Shown here in pieces: positions 33,880-45,713 of a DNA stretch of 64,000 nt. Numbering within the stretch: the first letter of the stretch is position 1; each line of letters begins with the position of its first letter. Both the position numbers and the translations under genes were made by a program. This stretch comes from Variovorax sp. PAMC26660 (lineage in GTDB: Bacteria > Pseudomonadota > Gammaproteobacteria > Burkholderiales > Burkholderiaceae_C). Below the pieces are notes generated by a model, which was not told the origin of the DNA, ran no database searches, and saw nothing but the letters and a program-made list of their open reading frames with translations. The stretch spans positions 4,083,501-4,147,500 of the forward strand of contig NZ_CP060295.1 of the NCBI RefSeq assembly GCF_014302995.1, read 5' to 3'.

Positions 33880-36846
33880 ATGATGACTGGAGGATGTACT
33901 GTGTCCGCACCTGCAACGCACAAGAAGGAAGGGTGCCGGCCTTCTTTTATCGGCGGCGCAATGGCTGCGATGGTCTTGATGCTCGGGCTGCAGGGGTGCG
34001 GCGGCGGAAGCGGCGGTGGCGGCTTCTTTCCGCCACCTGCTGGCGGCGGCAACCCCGTGGCCCCAGCCGATCCGGTCACGCCGGTGGACACGGCGAATCT
34101 CTATGTCTCTCCAACCGGCAACGATCAAAACCCCGGCACGCAAGCCCGGCCTTTCGCCACGCTGAAGCAGGCTGTGCTGAAGGCCGCCAGCGATGCGCAG
34201 GCCGGCGCCGTGCCGCCTGCAGGACGGACGATCTTTCTCGATCAAGGCACGCACTACCTGACCTCGACCGTGGTGCTGGGGCCGGAGCTTTCGGGCACAC
34301 CAGGCAAGCCCTTCGTGATCACGGCGGTGCCCGGCATGCAGCCCGTGCTCAGCGGCGCGCGAAAGCTGGCTGGGCTGCAGTGGGCGACCACAGGCAACGG
34401 CGTCTGGACCGCCGCCACCGATGGCACCGATTTCGACGACCTCTACATCGACGGCGAGCGCCAGGTGCGTGCGCGCTATCCCAACTTTCAACCCCGCGAC
34501 CCGGCCGGCCCGAGGATTTTTTTCAACGGCAGTGGAGCGGCGACGGACTCCGCGCGCGTTGCGAACTGGAAGAACCCCAAGGGCGGGTACGCGCATGTGA
34601 TGCTGAACGGCGAATGGGGCGACATTCACTACCAGATCAAGGGCAAGAAGCCCGATGGCACGCTCGATCTGGGCGAGGGGACCGGCAACTACCGCATGGA
34701 GCAAGGGCCGGATTGGAACGTGAGCTTCGTCGAGAACATCTTCGAGGAACTCGATGCGCCGCAGGAGTGGTTCCATGACGTGGCCGCCAGAAAGCTCTAC
34801 TTCATTCCGAAGACGGGTGTCGATCCGAGGACGGCATTGCGGGTCGAGGTGAGCGGCGGCGTCGACAACGGCCTGGTCGAGCAACTGATCGTGTTGAAAG
34901 GCTCGGAGGCCACGCCGATTCACGACGTGGCGATCAAGGGATTGACGCTGACGCAGACCGGCAACACCTTCATGAAGACCACCGAACCATTGCTTCGCAG
35001 CGACTGGAAAGTCTTTCGGGGCGGTGCCATCTACATCGAAGGTGGCAAGGACCTGGAGGTTGCAGGCAACGACATGCATGCGCTGGGCGGCAATGCCGTG
35101 TTCGTCAGCGGCTACAACCGCGGCATTGCCGTGCGGGGCAACGAGATCCAGGACATCGGCGCCAGCGCCATTCTTTTCGTGGGCTCGCCGGAGGCGGTTC
35201 GCTCGCCCGGTTTCCACTACGCCGCCAGAACAAGCTACACCGACATGGACAAGACGGTCGGGCCGAAAACCAATGCCTACCCGGCCCAGTCCATTGCCGA
35301 AAACAACCTGATCCATGACATCGGCTTCAGGGAAAAGCAGGCGACAGGCGTAGAGATCTCGATGGCGTCAGAGATCACGGTGCGCAGCAACAGCATCTAT
35401 GGCACGCCGCGCGCGGGCATCAACATCGGCGACGGCACCTGGGGCGGCCATGTGCTCGAGTACAACGACGTATTCGATACCGTGCTGGAGACCGGCGATC
35501 ACGGCGCGTTCAATTCCTGGGGGCGCGACCGGTACTGGGGCCAGTTGCCGGCGGGCAACGGCGGCGTTGCGAATCTGGACCTTGCGGCGAACCCATTGAT
35601 GCCCTTCCTGGATGCGATGAAGCCCGTCACGATCCGCAACAACCGCTTTCGTTGCGACCATGGCTGGGACATCGACCTGGACGACGGTTCGACCAACTAC
35701 GTGATCGAGAACAACGTCCTGCTCAAAGGCGGGCTGAAGAACCGCGAGGGTTTCAAGCGCATCAACCGCAACAACATCCTGGTGAACAGCACCTTCCATG
35801 CGCATGTCTGGTTTGCGAACAGCCTGGACCATTTCGAGCACAACATCGTGATGGGGGCCTATCAGCCGATCGGCATCAACAGCGGCAACAAGGGCGAACT
35901 CGTCGACAACAACCTGCTGCCGACCAGCGCCGCGCTGCAGGCGGCGCAGGCAATGGGGTGGGATGCGAACTCGAAGTACTCAGGCGATCCCATGTTCGCC
36001 GATGGCGCCAAGGGCGACTTCACGGTCGCGGCCAGCTCGCCGGCCCTGACTGTCGGATTCCAGAACATCGCCATGGACAAGTTCGGCGTGCAGGACCCGC
36101 GGCTGAAGCCCAAGGCCCAGAAGCCGATCTTCGACCCGCTGAACATTCAGGTGGTGACGCTGGAAACCCCGTCCGACTTTCTGGGTGCCAAGGTCAAGTC
36201 GGTGGAAACGGAAGGCGAGCGTTCGGCCGGCGGGTTGCCCAGCGTGGCGGGCGTGCTGGTGCAGTCCGTGCTGGCCGGATCGGATGCGGCGAACAGCGGC
36301 GTACTGGCCAACGATGTGTTCCTTCAGGCAACCGTTGCAGGCCAGGCGAAGAACATCGTGGACAGCAACGACCTGAATGCCGCCCTGGGTGCAGAAGCGG
36401 CGAACGGCAAGCTGCATGTGAAGGTCCAGCGAAACAATCTGCCGGTGGAGTTCGATCTGCTCTTCCCGTCGTCGGCTGTGCACAACGACGATTGGTCGGG
36501 CATCGTCTACACGGGCAACTGGGGGAGTTCGACCGGACGCAGCCAGTCTTCGGGCGACTTCAACTTCGACATTCACTACACCCAGACGAATGGCGATGCG
36601 ATGAGCGTCACCTTCACCGGAACCGGCATCCGCGCACTGGCGCCTGTCGATACGACGGCGGTGCAGTTCTCGGCCTCGCTCGACGGTGCAGCGGCGCAGA
36701 ACATCACGATCCCCGCGGTTGCCGTCTACAAAGGCCAGAGAACGGCCTACAGCGTGTCGGGCTTGGCCACGGGCTCGCATACCTTGGTGCTCAAGAAGGT
36801 GTCGGGTGCGTACTTTCAGCTTGATCGCGTCGACGTGACGAAATAG
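33880..36846 (+). CDS. Large lipoprotein with right-handed beta-helix, PDZ-like and C-terminal jelly-roll-like domains
   Basis: A 988-residue lipoprotein (lipobox GLQGC at C40, then a Gly/Pro linker). From about residue 65 it reads NLYVSPTGNDQNPGT, the start of DUF1565-like parallel beta-helix proteins, and many N-N-x-x and G-I-x-V repeats continue to about 740. Such folds occur in polysaccharide lyases and glycosidases. Residues about 757-865 resemble a PDZ domain (GVLVQSVLAGSDAANSGVL). Residues about 868-988 resemble a galactose-binding-like module (SVSGLATGSHTLVLKKVSG). The start is uncertain: ATG 33880 has GGAG upstream, but GTG 33901 has a better GGAGG site. It follows the porin by 41 bases. 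A role in sugar release is inferred. Confidence 0.75.
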   Translation: MMTGGCTVSAPATHKKEGCRPSFIGGAMAAMVLMLGLQGCGGGSGGGGFFPPPAGGGNPVAPADPVTPVDTANLYVSPTGNDQNPGTQARPFATLKQAVLKAASDAQAGAVPPAGRTIFLDQGTHYLTSTVVLGPELSGTPGKPFVITAVPGMQPVLSGARKLAGLQWATTGNGVWTAATDGTDFDDLYIDGERQVRARYPNFQPRDPAGPRIFFNGSGAATDSARVANWKNPKGGYAHVMLNGEWGDIHYQIKGKKPDGTLDLGEGTGNYRMEQGPDWNVSFVENIFEELDAPQEWFHDVAARKLYFIPKTGVDPRTALRVEVSGGVDNGLVEQLIVLKGSEATPIHDVAIKGLTLTQTGNTFMKTTEPLLRSDWKVFRGGAIYIEGGKDLEVAGNDMHALGGNAVFVSGYNRGIAVRGNEIQDIGASAILFVGSPEAVRSPGFHYAARTSYTDMDKTVGPKTNAYPAQSIAENNLIHDIGFREKQATGVEISMASEITVRSNSIYGTPRAGINIGDGTWGGHVLEYNDVFDTVLETGDHGAFNSWGRDRYWGQLPAGNGGVANLDLAANPLMPFLDAMKPVTIRNNRFRCDHGWDIDLDDGSTNYVIENNVLLKGGLKNREGFKRINRNNILVNSTFHAHVWFANSLDHFEHNIVMGAYQPIGINSGNKGELVDNNLLPTSAALQAAQAMGWDANSKYSGDPMFADGAKGDFTVAASSPALTVGFQNIAMDKFGVQDPRLKPKAQKPIFDPLNIQVVTLETPSDFLGAKVKSVETEGERSAGGLPSVAGVLVQSVLAGSDAANSGVLANDVFLQATVAGQAKNIVDSNDLNAALGAEAANGKLHVKVQRNNLPVEFDLLFPSSAVHNDDWSGIVYTGNWGSSTGRSQSSGDFNFDIHYTQTNGDAMSVTFTGTGIRALAPVDTTAVQFSASLDGAAAQNITIPAVAVYKGQRTAYSVSGLATGSHTLVLKKVSGAYFQLDRVDVTK

Positions 36847-36929
36847 GCCGGCCGATGAAACCTACCTCCAACCCGACAACATCGCAACGCTGTTCGCAGC
36901 GATTGACGACGGCCTCGTGCTCTGAATGA

Positions 36930-37856
36930 ATGAGCCCCGCCATGGACCCAAGCCCCACTGCCGATGATTTGAAACGCATGGCAACACGCATCGACTCGCA
37001 TCAGCATTTCTGGCAGCCCGCGCGCGGCGACTACACGTGGCTGCGCGCCGATGTGCCGGTGTTGGCACCGCTGGTGCGCGACTTCATGCCGCAAGACCTG
37101 ATGCCGCTGCTGGAGGCGCACGACGTCACGCAGACCGTGCTGGTTCAGGCGGCCGACTCGCAAGCCGAGACCGACTTCATGCTCGAACTCGCGACGGCCC
37201 ACGAATTCATCGGCGGCGTGGTCGGCTGGGTCGACCTGAGCCGGCCCGAAGCTGCTGCATCGCTGGAGCGCATGGCGCGCCACCCGAAGTTCAAGGGCGT
37301 GCGGCCGATGCTGCAAGACCTGCCGGATGACGACTGGATCGTGCGTGCGCCGCATCCCGACGCGCTGCAGGCGCTCGTGCGGCTGGGCCTGCGCTTCGAT
37401 GCGCTCGTGAAGCCGCGGCATCTGGGCGCGTTGTTGCGCTTCCTGCGCGAATGGCCGCAACTGCCGGTGGTGATCGACCATGCGGCCAAGCCGCCGGTCG
37501 GTGAAGCCGACGGCGAAGTCTTCGCCGCATGGCGCCATCGGATGCGCGAGATCGCTGCGCTGCCGCAGCAGGTCTGCTGCAAGTTCTCGGGCCTGTGGAC
37601 CGAAGCGCCGTCCGCGATGTACCGCGATGCCGACGTTGTGGCCCACGCCGTGCGCCCCGTGTGGGAGCACCTGCTCGAATGCTTCGGCCCCGGCCGCCTC
37701 ATGTGGGGCAGCGACTGGCCCGTGCTCACGCTCGCGGGTGATTACGCAGGCTGGATCGCCGTGAGCGAAGCCTTCATCGCGCAGTTGTCGACCGGCGAGC
37801 AGGCGCAAGTCTGGCGCGGCACCGCGCAGCGTTTCTACGACCTTCAGCCCGCTTGA
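36930..37856 (+). CDS. Amidohydrolase-2 family lactonase, probable L-fuconolactonase
   Basis: A 308-residue TIM-barrel hydrolase of the amidohydrolase-2 (COG3618) group. The metal or substrate motif [17 protein letters not shown] at about residues 22-38, the central VIDHAAKPP and the late MWGSDWPVL are the standard signatures of sugar lactonases such as L-fuconolactonase and L-rhamnono-lactonase. It opens L-fuconolactone to L-fuconate if the pathway assignment is right. ATG 36930 or 36942 could be the start; neither has a strong ribosome site. The stop is seven bases before the ABC ATPase start, so they form one operon. Confidence 0.85.
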   Translation: MSPAMDPSPTADDLKRMATRIDSHQHFWQPARGDYTWLRADVPVLAPLVRDFMPQDLMPLLEAHDVTQTVLVQAADSQAETDFMLELATAHEFIGGVVGWVDLSRPEAAASLERMARHPKFKGVRPMLQDLPDDDWIVRAPHPDALQALVRLGLRFDALVKPRHLGALLRFLREWPQLPVVIDHAAKPPVGEADGEVFAAWRHRMREIAALPQQVCCKFSGLWTEAPSAMYRDADVVAHAVRPVWEHLLECFGPGRLMWGSDWPVLTLAGDYAGWIAVSEAFIAQLSTGEQAQVWRGTAQRFYDLQPA

Positions 37857-37863
37857 ACATCGC

Positions 37864-39384
37864 ATGCAGCAACCCATCGTCACCATCCGCGACCTGTGCA
37901 AATCTTTTGCCGGGGTGCGCGCACTCGACAAGGCACAGTTCGATCTGCTGCCCGGCGAGGTGCACGCCCTCATGGGCGAGAACGGCGCCGGCAAGTCCAC
38001 GCTGATGAAGGTGCTCGCGGGCGTCTACAGCAAGGACTCCGGCGAGGTGACGTTCAACGGTCAGCCCGTGGACATCGCGAGCCCGCGCGCCGCACAGGCG
38101 CTGGGCATCGGGATCATCCATCAGGAGCTGAACCTGATGAACCACCTGAGCGCGGCGCAGAACATCTTCATCGGCCGCGAACCGCGCGGGCGCCTGGGCT
38201 TGTTCATCGACGAAGAGGCCATGAGCGCCGAAACGCAGCGCATCTTCGAGCGCATGAACCTGCGGCTCGATCCGCAAACGCCTGTGGGCGAACTCACGGT
38301 TGCCAAGCAGCAGATGGTGGAGATCGCCAAGGCGCTGTCCTTCGATTCGCGCGTGCTCATCATGGACGAGCCCACCGCCGCGCTCAACAACGAAGAGGTG
38401 GCCGATCTGTTCCGCATCATCGGCCAGCTCAAGTCGCAGGGCGTCGCCGTGGTCTACATCTCGCACAAGATGGATGAGCTCAAGCGCATCGCCGACCGCG
38501 TGACCGTGATGCGCGACGGCCAGTACATCGCCACCGTGCCGATGGCCGACACGCCGATGGACTCGCTCATTGCCATGATGGTCGGGCGCCAACTCACTGA
38601 AGTGGAGAACGATTTCCCGGACACCTCGGGCAACGAGATCGTGCTGGAGGCCCGCGGCATCACACGCGGATCGATGGTGCGCGATGCGAGCTTCGTGCTG
38701 CGCAAGGGCGAGATCCTGGGCTTTGCGGGGCTCATGGGCGCGGGCCGTACCGAGCTGGCGCGCGCCGTGTTCGGCGCTGACGCCATCGACTCGGGCGAAG
38801 TCCGCGTGCGCGGCAAGAAGGTGTCGATCAAGTCGCCGCAAGACGCGGTGTCGCACGGCATCGGCTACCTGTCGGAAGACCGCAAGCACTTCGGACTTGC
38901 CACCAGCATGGACGTCGAAACCAACATCGTGCTGCCCAGCATGAAGAAGTTCGTGTCGATGGGCGTGTTTCTCGACCAGGCCGCCATCGAGGCGGCCGGC
39001 CAGCGCTACGTGAAGCAGCTCAACATCAAGACGCCTTCGGTGCACCAGCAGGTGCGCCTGCTCTCGGGCGGCAACCAGCAGAAGATCGTGATTGCCAAGT
39101 GGCTGCTGCGCGACTGCAGCGTGCTCTTCTTCGACGAGCCCACGCGCGGCATCGACGTGGGCGCCAAGGCCGAGATCTACCGCCTGCTCAATGCGCTGGC
39201 AGAGCAGGGCAAGGCCATCGTGATCATCTCGTCGGAACTGCCCGAGATATTGCGCATGAGCCACCGCGTGCTCGTGATGTGCGAAGGCCGCATCACCGGT
39301 GAACTGACGGGGCGCGAGGCTTCGCAAGAAAAAATCATGCAGCTCGCCACCCGCCGCGAAGTTGCTTCCGCCGCAGCCCATTGA
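37864..39384 (+). CDS. Sugar ABC transporter ATP-binding protein (RbsA type, duplicated)
   Basis: A 506-residue ATPase with two tandem ABC domains, as in ribose- and rhamnose-type sugar importers. The first domain has Walker [10 protein letters not shown] (38-46) and Walker [11 protein letters not shown]. The second has a degenerate Walker A (GLMGAGRTE), signature LSGGNQQK and Walker [12 protein letters not shown], which is usual for this family. Together with the following permease and binding protein it makes a complete CUT2-class importer. Spacing of 19 bases to the permease supports one transcript. Confidence 0.95.
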   Translation: MQQPIVTIRDLCKSFAGVRALDKAQFDLLPGEVHALMGENGAGKSTLMKVLAGVYSKDSGEVTFNGQPVDIASPRAAQALGIGIIHQELNLMNHLSAAQNIFIGREPRGRLGLFIDEEAMSAETQRIFERMNLRLDPQTPVGELTVAKQQMVEIAKALSFDSRVLIMDEPTAALNNEEVADLFRIIGQLKSQGVAVVYISHKMDELKRIADRVTVMRDGQYIATVPMADTPMDSLIAMMVGRQLTEVENDFPDTSGNEIVLEARGITRGSMVRDASFVLRKGEILGFAGLMGAGRTELARAVFGADAIDSGEVRVRGKKVSIKSPQDAVSHGIGYLSEDRKHFGLATSMDVETNIVLPSMKKFVSMGVFLDQAAIEAAGQRYVKQLNIKTPSVHQQVRLLSGGNQQKIVIAKWLLRDCSVLFFDEPTRGIDVGAKAEIYRLLNALAEQGKAIVIISSELPEILRMSHRVLVMCEGRITGELTGREASQEKIMQLATRREVASAAAH

Positions 39385-39403
39385 TTTCGACTGGAGATAA
39401 TTC

Positions 39404-40429
39404 TTGACGACCCCCACCGCCACCACCGCTGCATCGCCTGGCTTCTCGCTGAAGGCGCGGCTCTTTCGCCCGGCCACGCGACAGAAGATGCTGGCCTTTG
39501 CCAGCCTGATCGTGCTGATGGTGTTCTTCAGCGTCGCGTCGCCGCAGTTCCTGCAGGCCGACAACCTCGTGAGCATTCTTCAGTCGACCGCAGTGAACGG
39601 CGTGCTGGCCATTGCCTGCACCTTCGTCATCATCACGGCGGGCATCGATCTGTCGGTGGGCACGCTGATGACCTTCTGCGCCGTCATGGCCGGCGTGGTG
39701 CTCACCTACATGGGCATGCCGCTGGCGTTGGGCATTGCGGCCGCCATCTTCTTCGGCGCGCTGGCCGGCTTCGTGTCGGGCGTGCTGATCGCCAAGCTCA
39801 AGATCCCGCCCTTCATTGCCACGCTCGGCATGATGATGCTGCTCAAGGGCCTGTCGCTGGTGATTTCGGGCACCAAGCCGATCTACTTCAACGACACGCC
39901 CAACTTTTCTGCCATCTCGCAAGACTCGCTGATCGGCTACGTCATTCCGTCGCTGCCGATTCCGAACGCGGTTCTCATCCTGTTCGTGGTGGCGATTGTT
40001 GCGAGCATCGTGCTCAACAAGACCATCCTCGGGCGCTACACCTTCGCGCTCGGCAGCAACGAAGAAGCGGTGCGCCTGTCGGGCGTCAACACCGACTTCT
40101 GGAAGGTCATTGTCTACACGGTGAGCGGAGGCATCTGCGGCATTGCGGGCCTGCTGATTGCCTCGCGCCTGAATTCTGCGCAGCCCGCATTGGGGCAGGG
40201 CTATGAACTCGACGCGATCGCGGCGGTGGTGATTGGCGGCACCTCGCTCAGTGGCGGCACCGGCACCATCGTCGGCACGATCATCGGCGCCTTCATCATG
40301 AGCGTGCTGACCAATGGTTTGCGCATTCTCTCGGTGGCGCAAGAGTGGCAAACCGTCATCACCGGCGTGATCATCATTCTTGCGGTGTACGCCGACATCC
40401 TGCGCCGCCGCAGCAACAGCAAGCACTGA
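39404..40429 (+). CDS. Sugar ABC transporter permease (RbsC type)
   Basis: A 341-residue inner-membrane permease with about 8-10 hydrophobic segments. Family motifs include VIITAGIDLSVGTLM near residue 80 and AAVVIGGTSLSGGTGTIVGT near residue 280, which form the coupling region. The start is TTG at 39404 with a GGAGATAA ribosome site upstream (39392 onward). It follows the ATPase and precedes the binding protein, completing a CUT2-type sugar importer. Confidence 0.94.
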   Translation: MTTPTATTAASPGFSLKARLFRPATRQKMLAFASLIVLMVFFSVASPQFLQADNLVSILQSTAVNGVLAIACTFVIITAGIDLSVGTLMTFCAVMAGVVLTYMGMPLALGIAAAIFFGALAGFVSGVLIAKLKIPPFIATLGMMMLLKGLSLVISGTKPIYFNDTPNFSAISQDSLIGYVIPSLPIPNAVLILFVVAIVASIVLNKTILGRYTFALGSNEEAVRLSGVNTDFWKVIVYTVSGGICGIAGLLIASRLNSAQPALGQGYELDAIAAVVIGGTSLSGGTGTIVGTIIGAFIMSVLTNGLRILSVAQEWQTVITGVIIILAVYADILRRRSNSKH

Positions 40430-40459
40430 CCCGATTTCTACAACCACAGGAGACTTTGC

Positions 40460-41410
40460 ATGATCAAGAGAAGAGCAGTCACAGCCACGCTCGGAGCGGC
40501 CCTCATCGGCCTGTCGGGTTTTGCGCAAGCGCAGACGCAAGAGATTTACATCCCGCTCGTGTCCAAGGGCTTCCAGCATCAGTTCTGGCAGGCCGTGAAG
40601 TCGGGGGCCGAGCAGGCAGGAAAAGACTTCAAGGTGAAGGTCACCTTCGAAGGCCCCGAGACCGAAGCCATGGTCGACAAGCAGATCGACATGCTCTCCG
40701 CCGCGCTCGCCAAGAAGCCGCAGGCCATCGGCTTCGCCGCGCTCGACAGCCAGGCCGCCATTCCGCTGCTGAAGAAGGCGCAGGCCGCGAAGATTCCCGT
40801 GGTGGCTTTCGACTCGGGCGTGGACAGCGACATTCCCGTCACCACCACCACGACCGACAACAAGGCCGCCGCCGCACTCGCCGCCGACAAGATGGCCGAG
40901 CTGATCGGCAAGTCCGGTGAAGTCGCGCTGGTGGTGCACGACCAGACCAGCCGTACCGGTGTCGACCGGCGTGACGGCTTCGTCAACCGCATCAAGTCGA
41001 CCTACCCGAACATCAAGATCGTGAGCGTGCAGTACGGCGGCGGCGACCAGCTCAAGTCGACCGAGATCACCAAGTCGATCTTGCAGGCCTCGCCCAACCT
41101 CAAGGGCATCTTCGGCGCCAACGAAGGCTCCGCCATCGGTGTGGTCAATGGCGTGAAGGAGATGAAGCGCAACGGCAAGGTCGTGATCATCGGCTACGAC
41201 TCCGGCAAGCAGCAGAAGAACGCCATCCTCGACGGCAGCATGGCCGGCGCCATCACGCAGAACCCCGTGGGCATGGGCTACAAGACCGTGGAGATGGCCG
41301 TGAAGGCGATCAAGGGCGAGAAGCTGCCCAAGATCGTCGACACCGGGTTCTTCTGGTACGACAAGACCAACATCGCCGATCCCAAGATCGCGGCCGTGCT
41401 GTACGACTGA
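40460..41410 (+). CDS. Periplasmic sugar-binding protein of the ABC importer (RbsB type)
   Basis: A 316-residue exported binding protein (signal ending GFAQAQT) of the periplasmic-binding-protein-4 group. Recognisable parts are IYIPLVSKGFQHQFWQAV, AIGFAALDSQAAIPLLKKA, VALVVHDQTSRTGVDRRDGF and IIGYDSGKQQ. The F-x-x-x-F-W pattern and DSG hinge resemble ribose, rhamnose and fucose binders. By its place between the transport genes and fuconate dehydratase it most likely binds L-fucose or a similar deoxysugar; the specificity is inferred. Confidence 0.93.
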   Translation: MIKRRAVTATLGAALIGLSGFAQAQTQEIYIPLVSKGFQHQFWQAVKSGAEQAGKDFKVKVTFEGPETEAMVDKQIDMLSAALAKKPQAIGFAALDSQAAIPLLKKAQAAKIPVVAFDSGVDSDIPVTTTTTDNKAAAALAADKMAELIGKSGEVALVVHDQTSRTGVDRRDGFVNRIKSTYPNIKIVSVQYGGGDQLKSTEITKSILQASPNLKGIFGANEGSAIGVVNGVKEMKRNGKVVIIGYDSGKQQKNAILDGSMAGAITQNPVGMGYKTVEMAVKAIKGEKLPKIVDTGFFWYDKTNIADPKIAAVLYD

Positions 41411-41435
41411 TTTTTCCTGGAGACCTGAAGACCTC

Positions 41436-43521
<2,086 letters not shown>

Positions 43522-43573
43522 TCCTTTTCTCTCCCACTCATTCACTCTTCTCTCCGGAACGAACGAGCCGCCC

Positions 43574-43903
43574 ATGCGCCACTGCCTTGCCCTCGACCTG
43601 AAAGACGACCCGAAGCTGATTGCTGAGTACGAGGCGTACCACCGCAGCATCTGGCCCGAAGTGCGCGCGCATCTGCATGTGCATGGGGTGACGGGTATGG
43701 AGATCTATCGGCTTGGCACGCGGATGGTGATGCTGATGGAGACAGACGACGCGCGGTATGACGCGCAGGCGATGGCGCTTGCGTCCCAGAGCGATTCGAA
43801 GATCGGCGAATGGGAAACGCTGATGTGGAAGTTTCAGGCGCCTACGCCCTGGACGCCTGAAGGGGAGAAGTGGGTGGCCATGGAGCGGATATTCGCGCTG
43901 TAA
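43574..43903 (+). CDS. L-fucose/L-rhamnose mutarotase family protein
   Basis: A 109-residue protein of the RhaM-like (DUF718) mutarotase family, which interconverts alpha and beta anomers of deoxysugars. Typical features are the opening CLALDLKDDPKLIAEYEAYH with a conserved His, IWPEVRAHL, GMEIYRLGTRMVMLMET, and the closing W-x-P-x-x-E-G-E-K-W-V-x-M-E-x-I-F. Length is normal. It closes the plus-strand run that starts with the porin. Its presence implies the pathway begins with a free reducing deoxysugar. Confidence 0.88.
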   Translation: MRHCLALDLKDDPKLIAEYEAYHRSIWPEVRAHLHVHGVTGMEIYRLGTRMVMLMETDDARYDAQAMALASQSDSKIGEWETLMWKFQAPTPWTPEGEKWVAMERIFAL

Positions 43904-43904
43904 C

Positions 43905-43928
43905 GAAAAACGGACCCCGAAGGGTCCG
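43905..43928 (-). terminator. Rho-independent terminator of the minus-strand lipoprotein gene
   Basis: CGGACCC (43911-43917), loop CGAA, GGGTCCG (43922-43928) forms a perfect seven-base-pair hairpin. Read on the minus strand it is followed by five T residues (43910-43906), as required for intrinsic termination of the lipoprotein gene ending at 43952. It may also work weakly for the mutarotase gene on the plus strand, where no T run follows. Confidence 0.8.
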
Positions 43929-43951
43929 CTTGCTGGATACCGACTGCCCGT

Positions 43952-44818
43952 TTACTTGGGTGAGTAGGTCATCTTCGTCACGAGCTGCGACGATTTCGCA
44001 TCGCTGCCCTTGAGCAGTTGGCCTCGATAGGGGCCTTCGGCAGCCAGCCACAACTCTTGGGTGGCGTCCTTCGAGATCACCGAGGCACCGATCGTTATCT
44101 TCAGCGAGAGCTTGCAGGTGTCGAACGTGCCCAGCGGCGTTTCCAGCTTCTCGCGGCCGTGGTAGGTCAGCTCGCCAGTGGCCGGGATGGAGAGCGAATC
44201 GCTTTGGCCATAGAAAGTGCGATTCTTGGTGATCGATAGTTTCTGGTTGACTACTTGACCGGGTTTCATGTCGATCGGAAAAGAGAACGGCGGCTCGAAG
44301 GCCTGGGAATCGGAATTGACCTGACTCTTGGGGAAGTCGGCGGGACGCGTGGCCGCAAGCTCTGGATCGATGGTGAGTTTGTAAGTCGTGGACTTACCGT
44401 AAAGCAGGATATTCCCACCGACAAAATCCCTGTACTCTTTTTTTACGGTGTTCTCCGTTACCTGCAGCATTTGGACCGTTTCAGATCCGACGTTGATGGC
44501 AATAGGATTGGCGCCGGCAAACATTTCTCGGCCCTCGGTCACGCTCTTTCTATGGGATGGCGCGGATACCGGGTCGGCTCCCAGCTTCGCCGCCTCGAGT
44601 TCGACCGTTGTTCCTTCGCGGAAATCGGCTTCGTTGAAACAAGGGGCCGAGTTGTCGGCCACTGGCGCCGATGGCGGCGGTGCCGGCGCTGGCGCAATTG
44701 GCAATACCGAGAATCCGCCGCCGCCTCCTCCCCCGCCGCATGCGGAAATCGCTACAGCTGCGGCTGCAATGGCAAGCAGCCGGACGCGCGGCATATTGTT
44801 GAGACCTGACTTTTTCAA
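43952..44818 (-). CDS. Hypothetical lipoprotein
   Basis: A 288-residue exported lipoprotein of unknown function. The signal ends AISAC, followed by a run of eight glycines and a Pro/Ala linker. The mature part looks beta-rich, with ELTYHGREKLETPLGTFDTC resembling the DUF3108-like pattern of proteins where a processed value is compared with a polymer. Two further cysteines could pair. The start is TTG at 44818 with an AGGGAGG ribosome site four bases upstream; an internal ATG eight codons later is possible. It stands alone between the fucose operon and an accessory patch. Base composition is lower in GC than its neighbours, which hints at later acquisition. Confidence 0.7.
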   Translation of the reverse strand: MKKSGLNNMPRVRLLAIAAAAVAISACGGGGGGGGFSVLPIAPAPAPPPSAPVADNSAPCFNEADFREGTTVELEAAKLGADPVSAPSHRKSVTEGREMFAGANPIAINVGSETVQMLQVTENTVKKEYRDFVGGNILLYGKSTTYKLTIDPELAATRPADFPKSQVNSDSQAFEPPFSFPIDMKPGQVVNQKLSITKNRTFYGQSDSLSIPATGELTYHGREKLETPLGTFDTCKLSLKITIGASVISKDATQELWLAAEGPYRGQLLKGSDAKSSQLVTKMTYSPK

Positions 44819-44994
44819 AATTCCTCCCTTTTTTATGAGGCCGCAATTATTGGCGGCGATCTTCTTCTTGCTACGACAGGCGCCCGTGATTCATGTAGAT
44901 CGGTTTCTCGTTGGTGTGGAACAAGTCACAAAAGCGGGCCGAGGCTTCCGAGGAGGTTTTTTATGTGCAATAAGCAGATAGCTCGCATGGGCGT

Positions 44995-45342
44995 TCATTG
45001 CGCACCGCTCTGACTTTCGGCTGCACGCAATGCCTGAATCGTTACCTCGGCTGTATTGATCCGCCGCTGCAATTCCTCATTGACCAACCGCACCAGTGCA
45101 CTGAGTTCGGTGCGCGTCGGGCAGACCTCTTCCGTGTCGTTCACGTGCTGCGGGGCGATGAGTTTTTCGAGACACGCATATGCACGCTGCACGACGTGAA
45201 GGCCGTCGATGTCATCGCATGCCTGTAGCGCGAGAGATTCGGCGCTGGTGGTCTCAGAAGACTCGAAGGGCTGCGCACGGACGCGCGAGCGGCTTTGGTC
45301 TGGATGACCTCCAAGGGTTTCGGTTTGCTGAAACCGCGGCAC
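44995..45342 (-). CDS. Hypothetical protein of an accessory patch
   Basis: A 115-residue open frame starting with GTG at 45342; the frame is open further upstream to 45462 but that part is Arg-rich and belongs to a degenerate repeat. The C-terminal 90 residues look like a real small helical protein (ESLALQACDDIDGLHVVQRA, TRTELSALVRLVNEELQRRI). I do not recognise a family with confidence. No strong ribosome site is visible. Moderate GC and association with phage-like debris suggest horizontal origin. Confidence 0.4.
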   Translation of the reverse strand: MPRFQQTETLGGHPDQSRSRVRAQPFESSETTSAESLALQACDDIDGLHVVQRAYACLEKLIAPQHVNDTEEVCPTRTELSALVRLVNEELQRRINTAEVTIQALRAAESQSGAQ

Positions 45343-45379
45343 CCAACGCCAATTGAGGGCGGCAGCTCGACGGGTTGGC

Positions 45380-45562
45380 GTACCGGGAAACCACTTGCGT
45401 GAAGCCGGCCGGGCTCGCGCCCGCCCATCGAGTCGCCAAAAAACTGGAGGCACGAACGACAAAGCCGCAGACCCTGCGGGGTGGCTTCGGCTTGCGTCGC
45501 AGTGATTTCAACGGGACGCTAATCCCGATCACGCTCTGGCGTGACCGGCGCCGTATAGCCAT
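45380..45562 (-). other. Degenerate phage Ash/icd-like stretch
   Basis: On the minus strand, overlapping frames read SSFLATRWAGASPAGFTQVV and SRYANPSSCRPQLALGAA, followed by NPWRSSRPKPLA. This wording resembles the Ash/icd-like reading frames found near P4-type satellite phage regulatory regions and in many integrated elements of beta- and gammaproteobacteria. A short hairpin CCGCAG-ACC-CTGCGG sits at 45466-45480. I treat it as a noncoding or degraded phage-like segment, not a gene. The link to P4-like immunity RNA is remembered knowledge and is tentative. Confidence 0.35.
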
Positions 45563-45599
45563 GCAGATACCTGCGGTTCAAGCAGGCATTCCCACTGCC

Positions 45600-45672
45600 T
45601 TCAATGATCGTGATGCAAGTAACTCGCCTGTCTCGGCAGCCGCAATCTCACCAGGAACGCAATCACCATCAT
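45600..45672 (-). pseudogene. Duplicated 3' end fragment of the MFS transporter gene
   Basis: These 73 bases match 46179-46251, the last 24 codons of the MFS permease gene, with four substitutions. The fragment still encodes [19 protein letters not shown] and the HHDH end followed by a stop, but its upstream part is not transporter-like over any useful length. It is a direct repeat 579 bases from the intact copy, and the 24-codon ORF and membrane gene lie between the two. Confidence 0.85.
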
Positions 45673-45713
45673 TTTTGATGCGCTGCAAATGGCGATCATC
45701 TTCGCGTTGTAAG

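Noticed and set aside
44963..45013. A 16-codon plus-strand ORF after a GAGGAGG sequence
   Set aside because: The ribosome-like site is strong but the ORF is very short and runs into the 3' end of an opposing frame. Nothing else supports translation.
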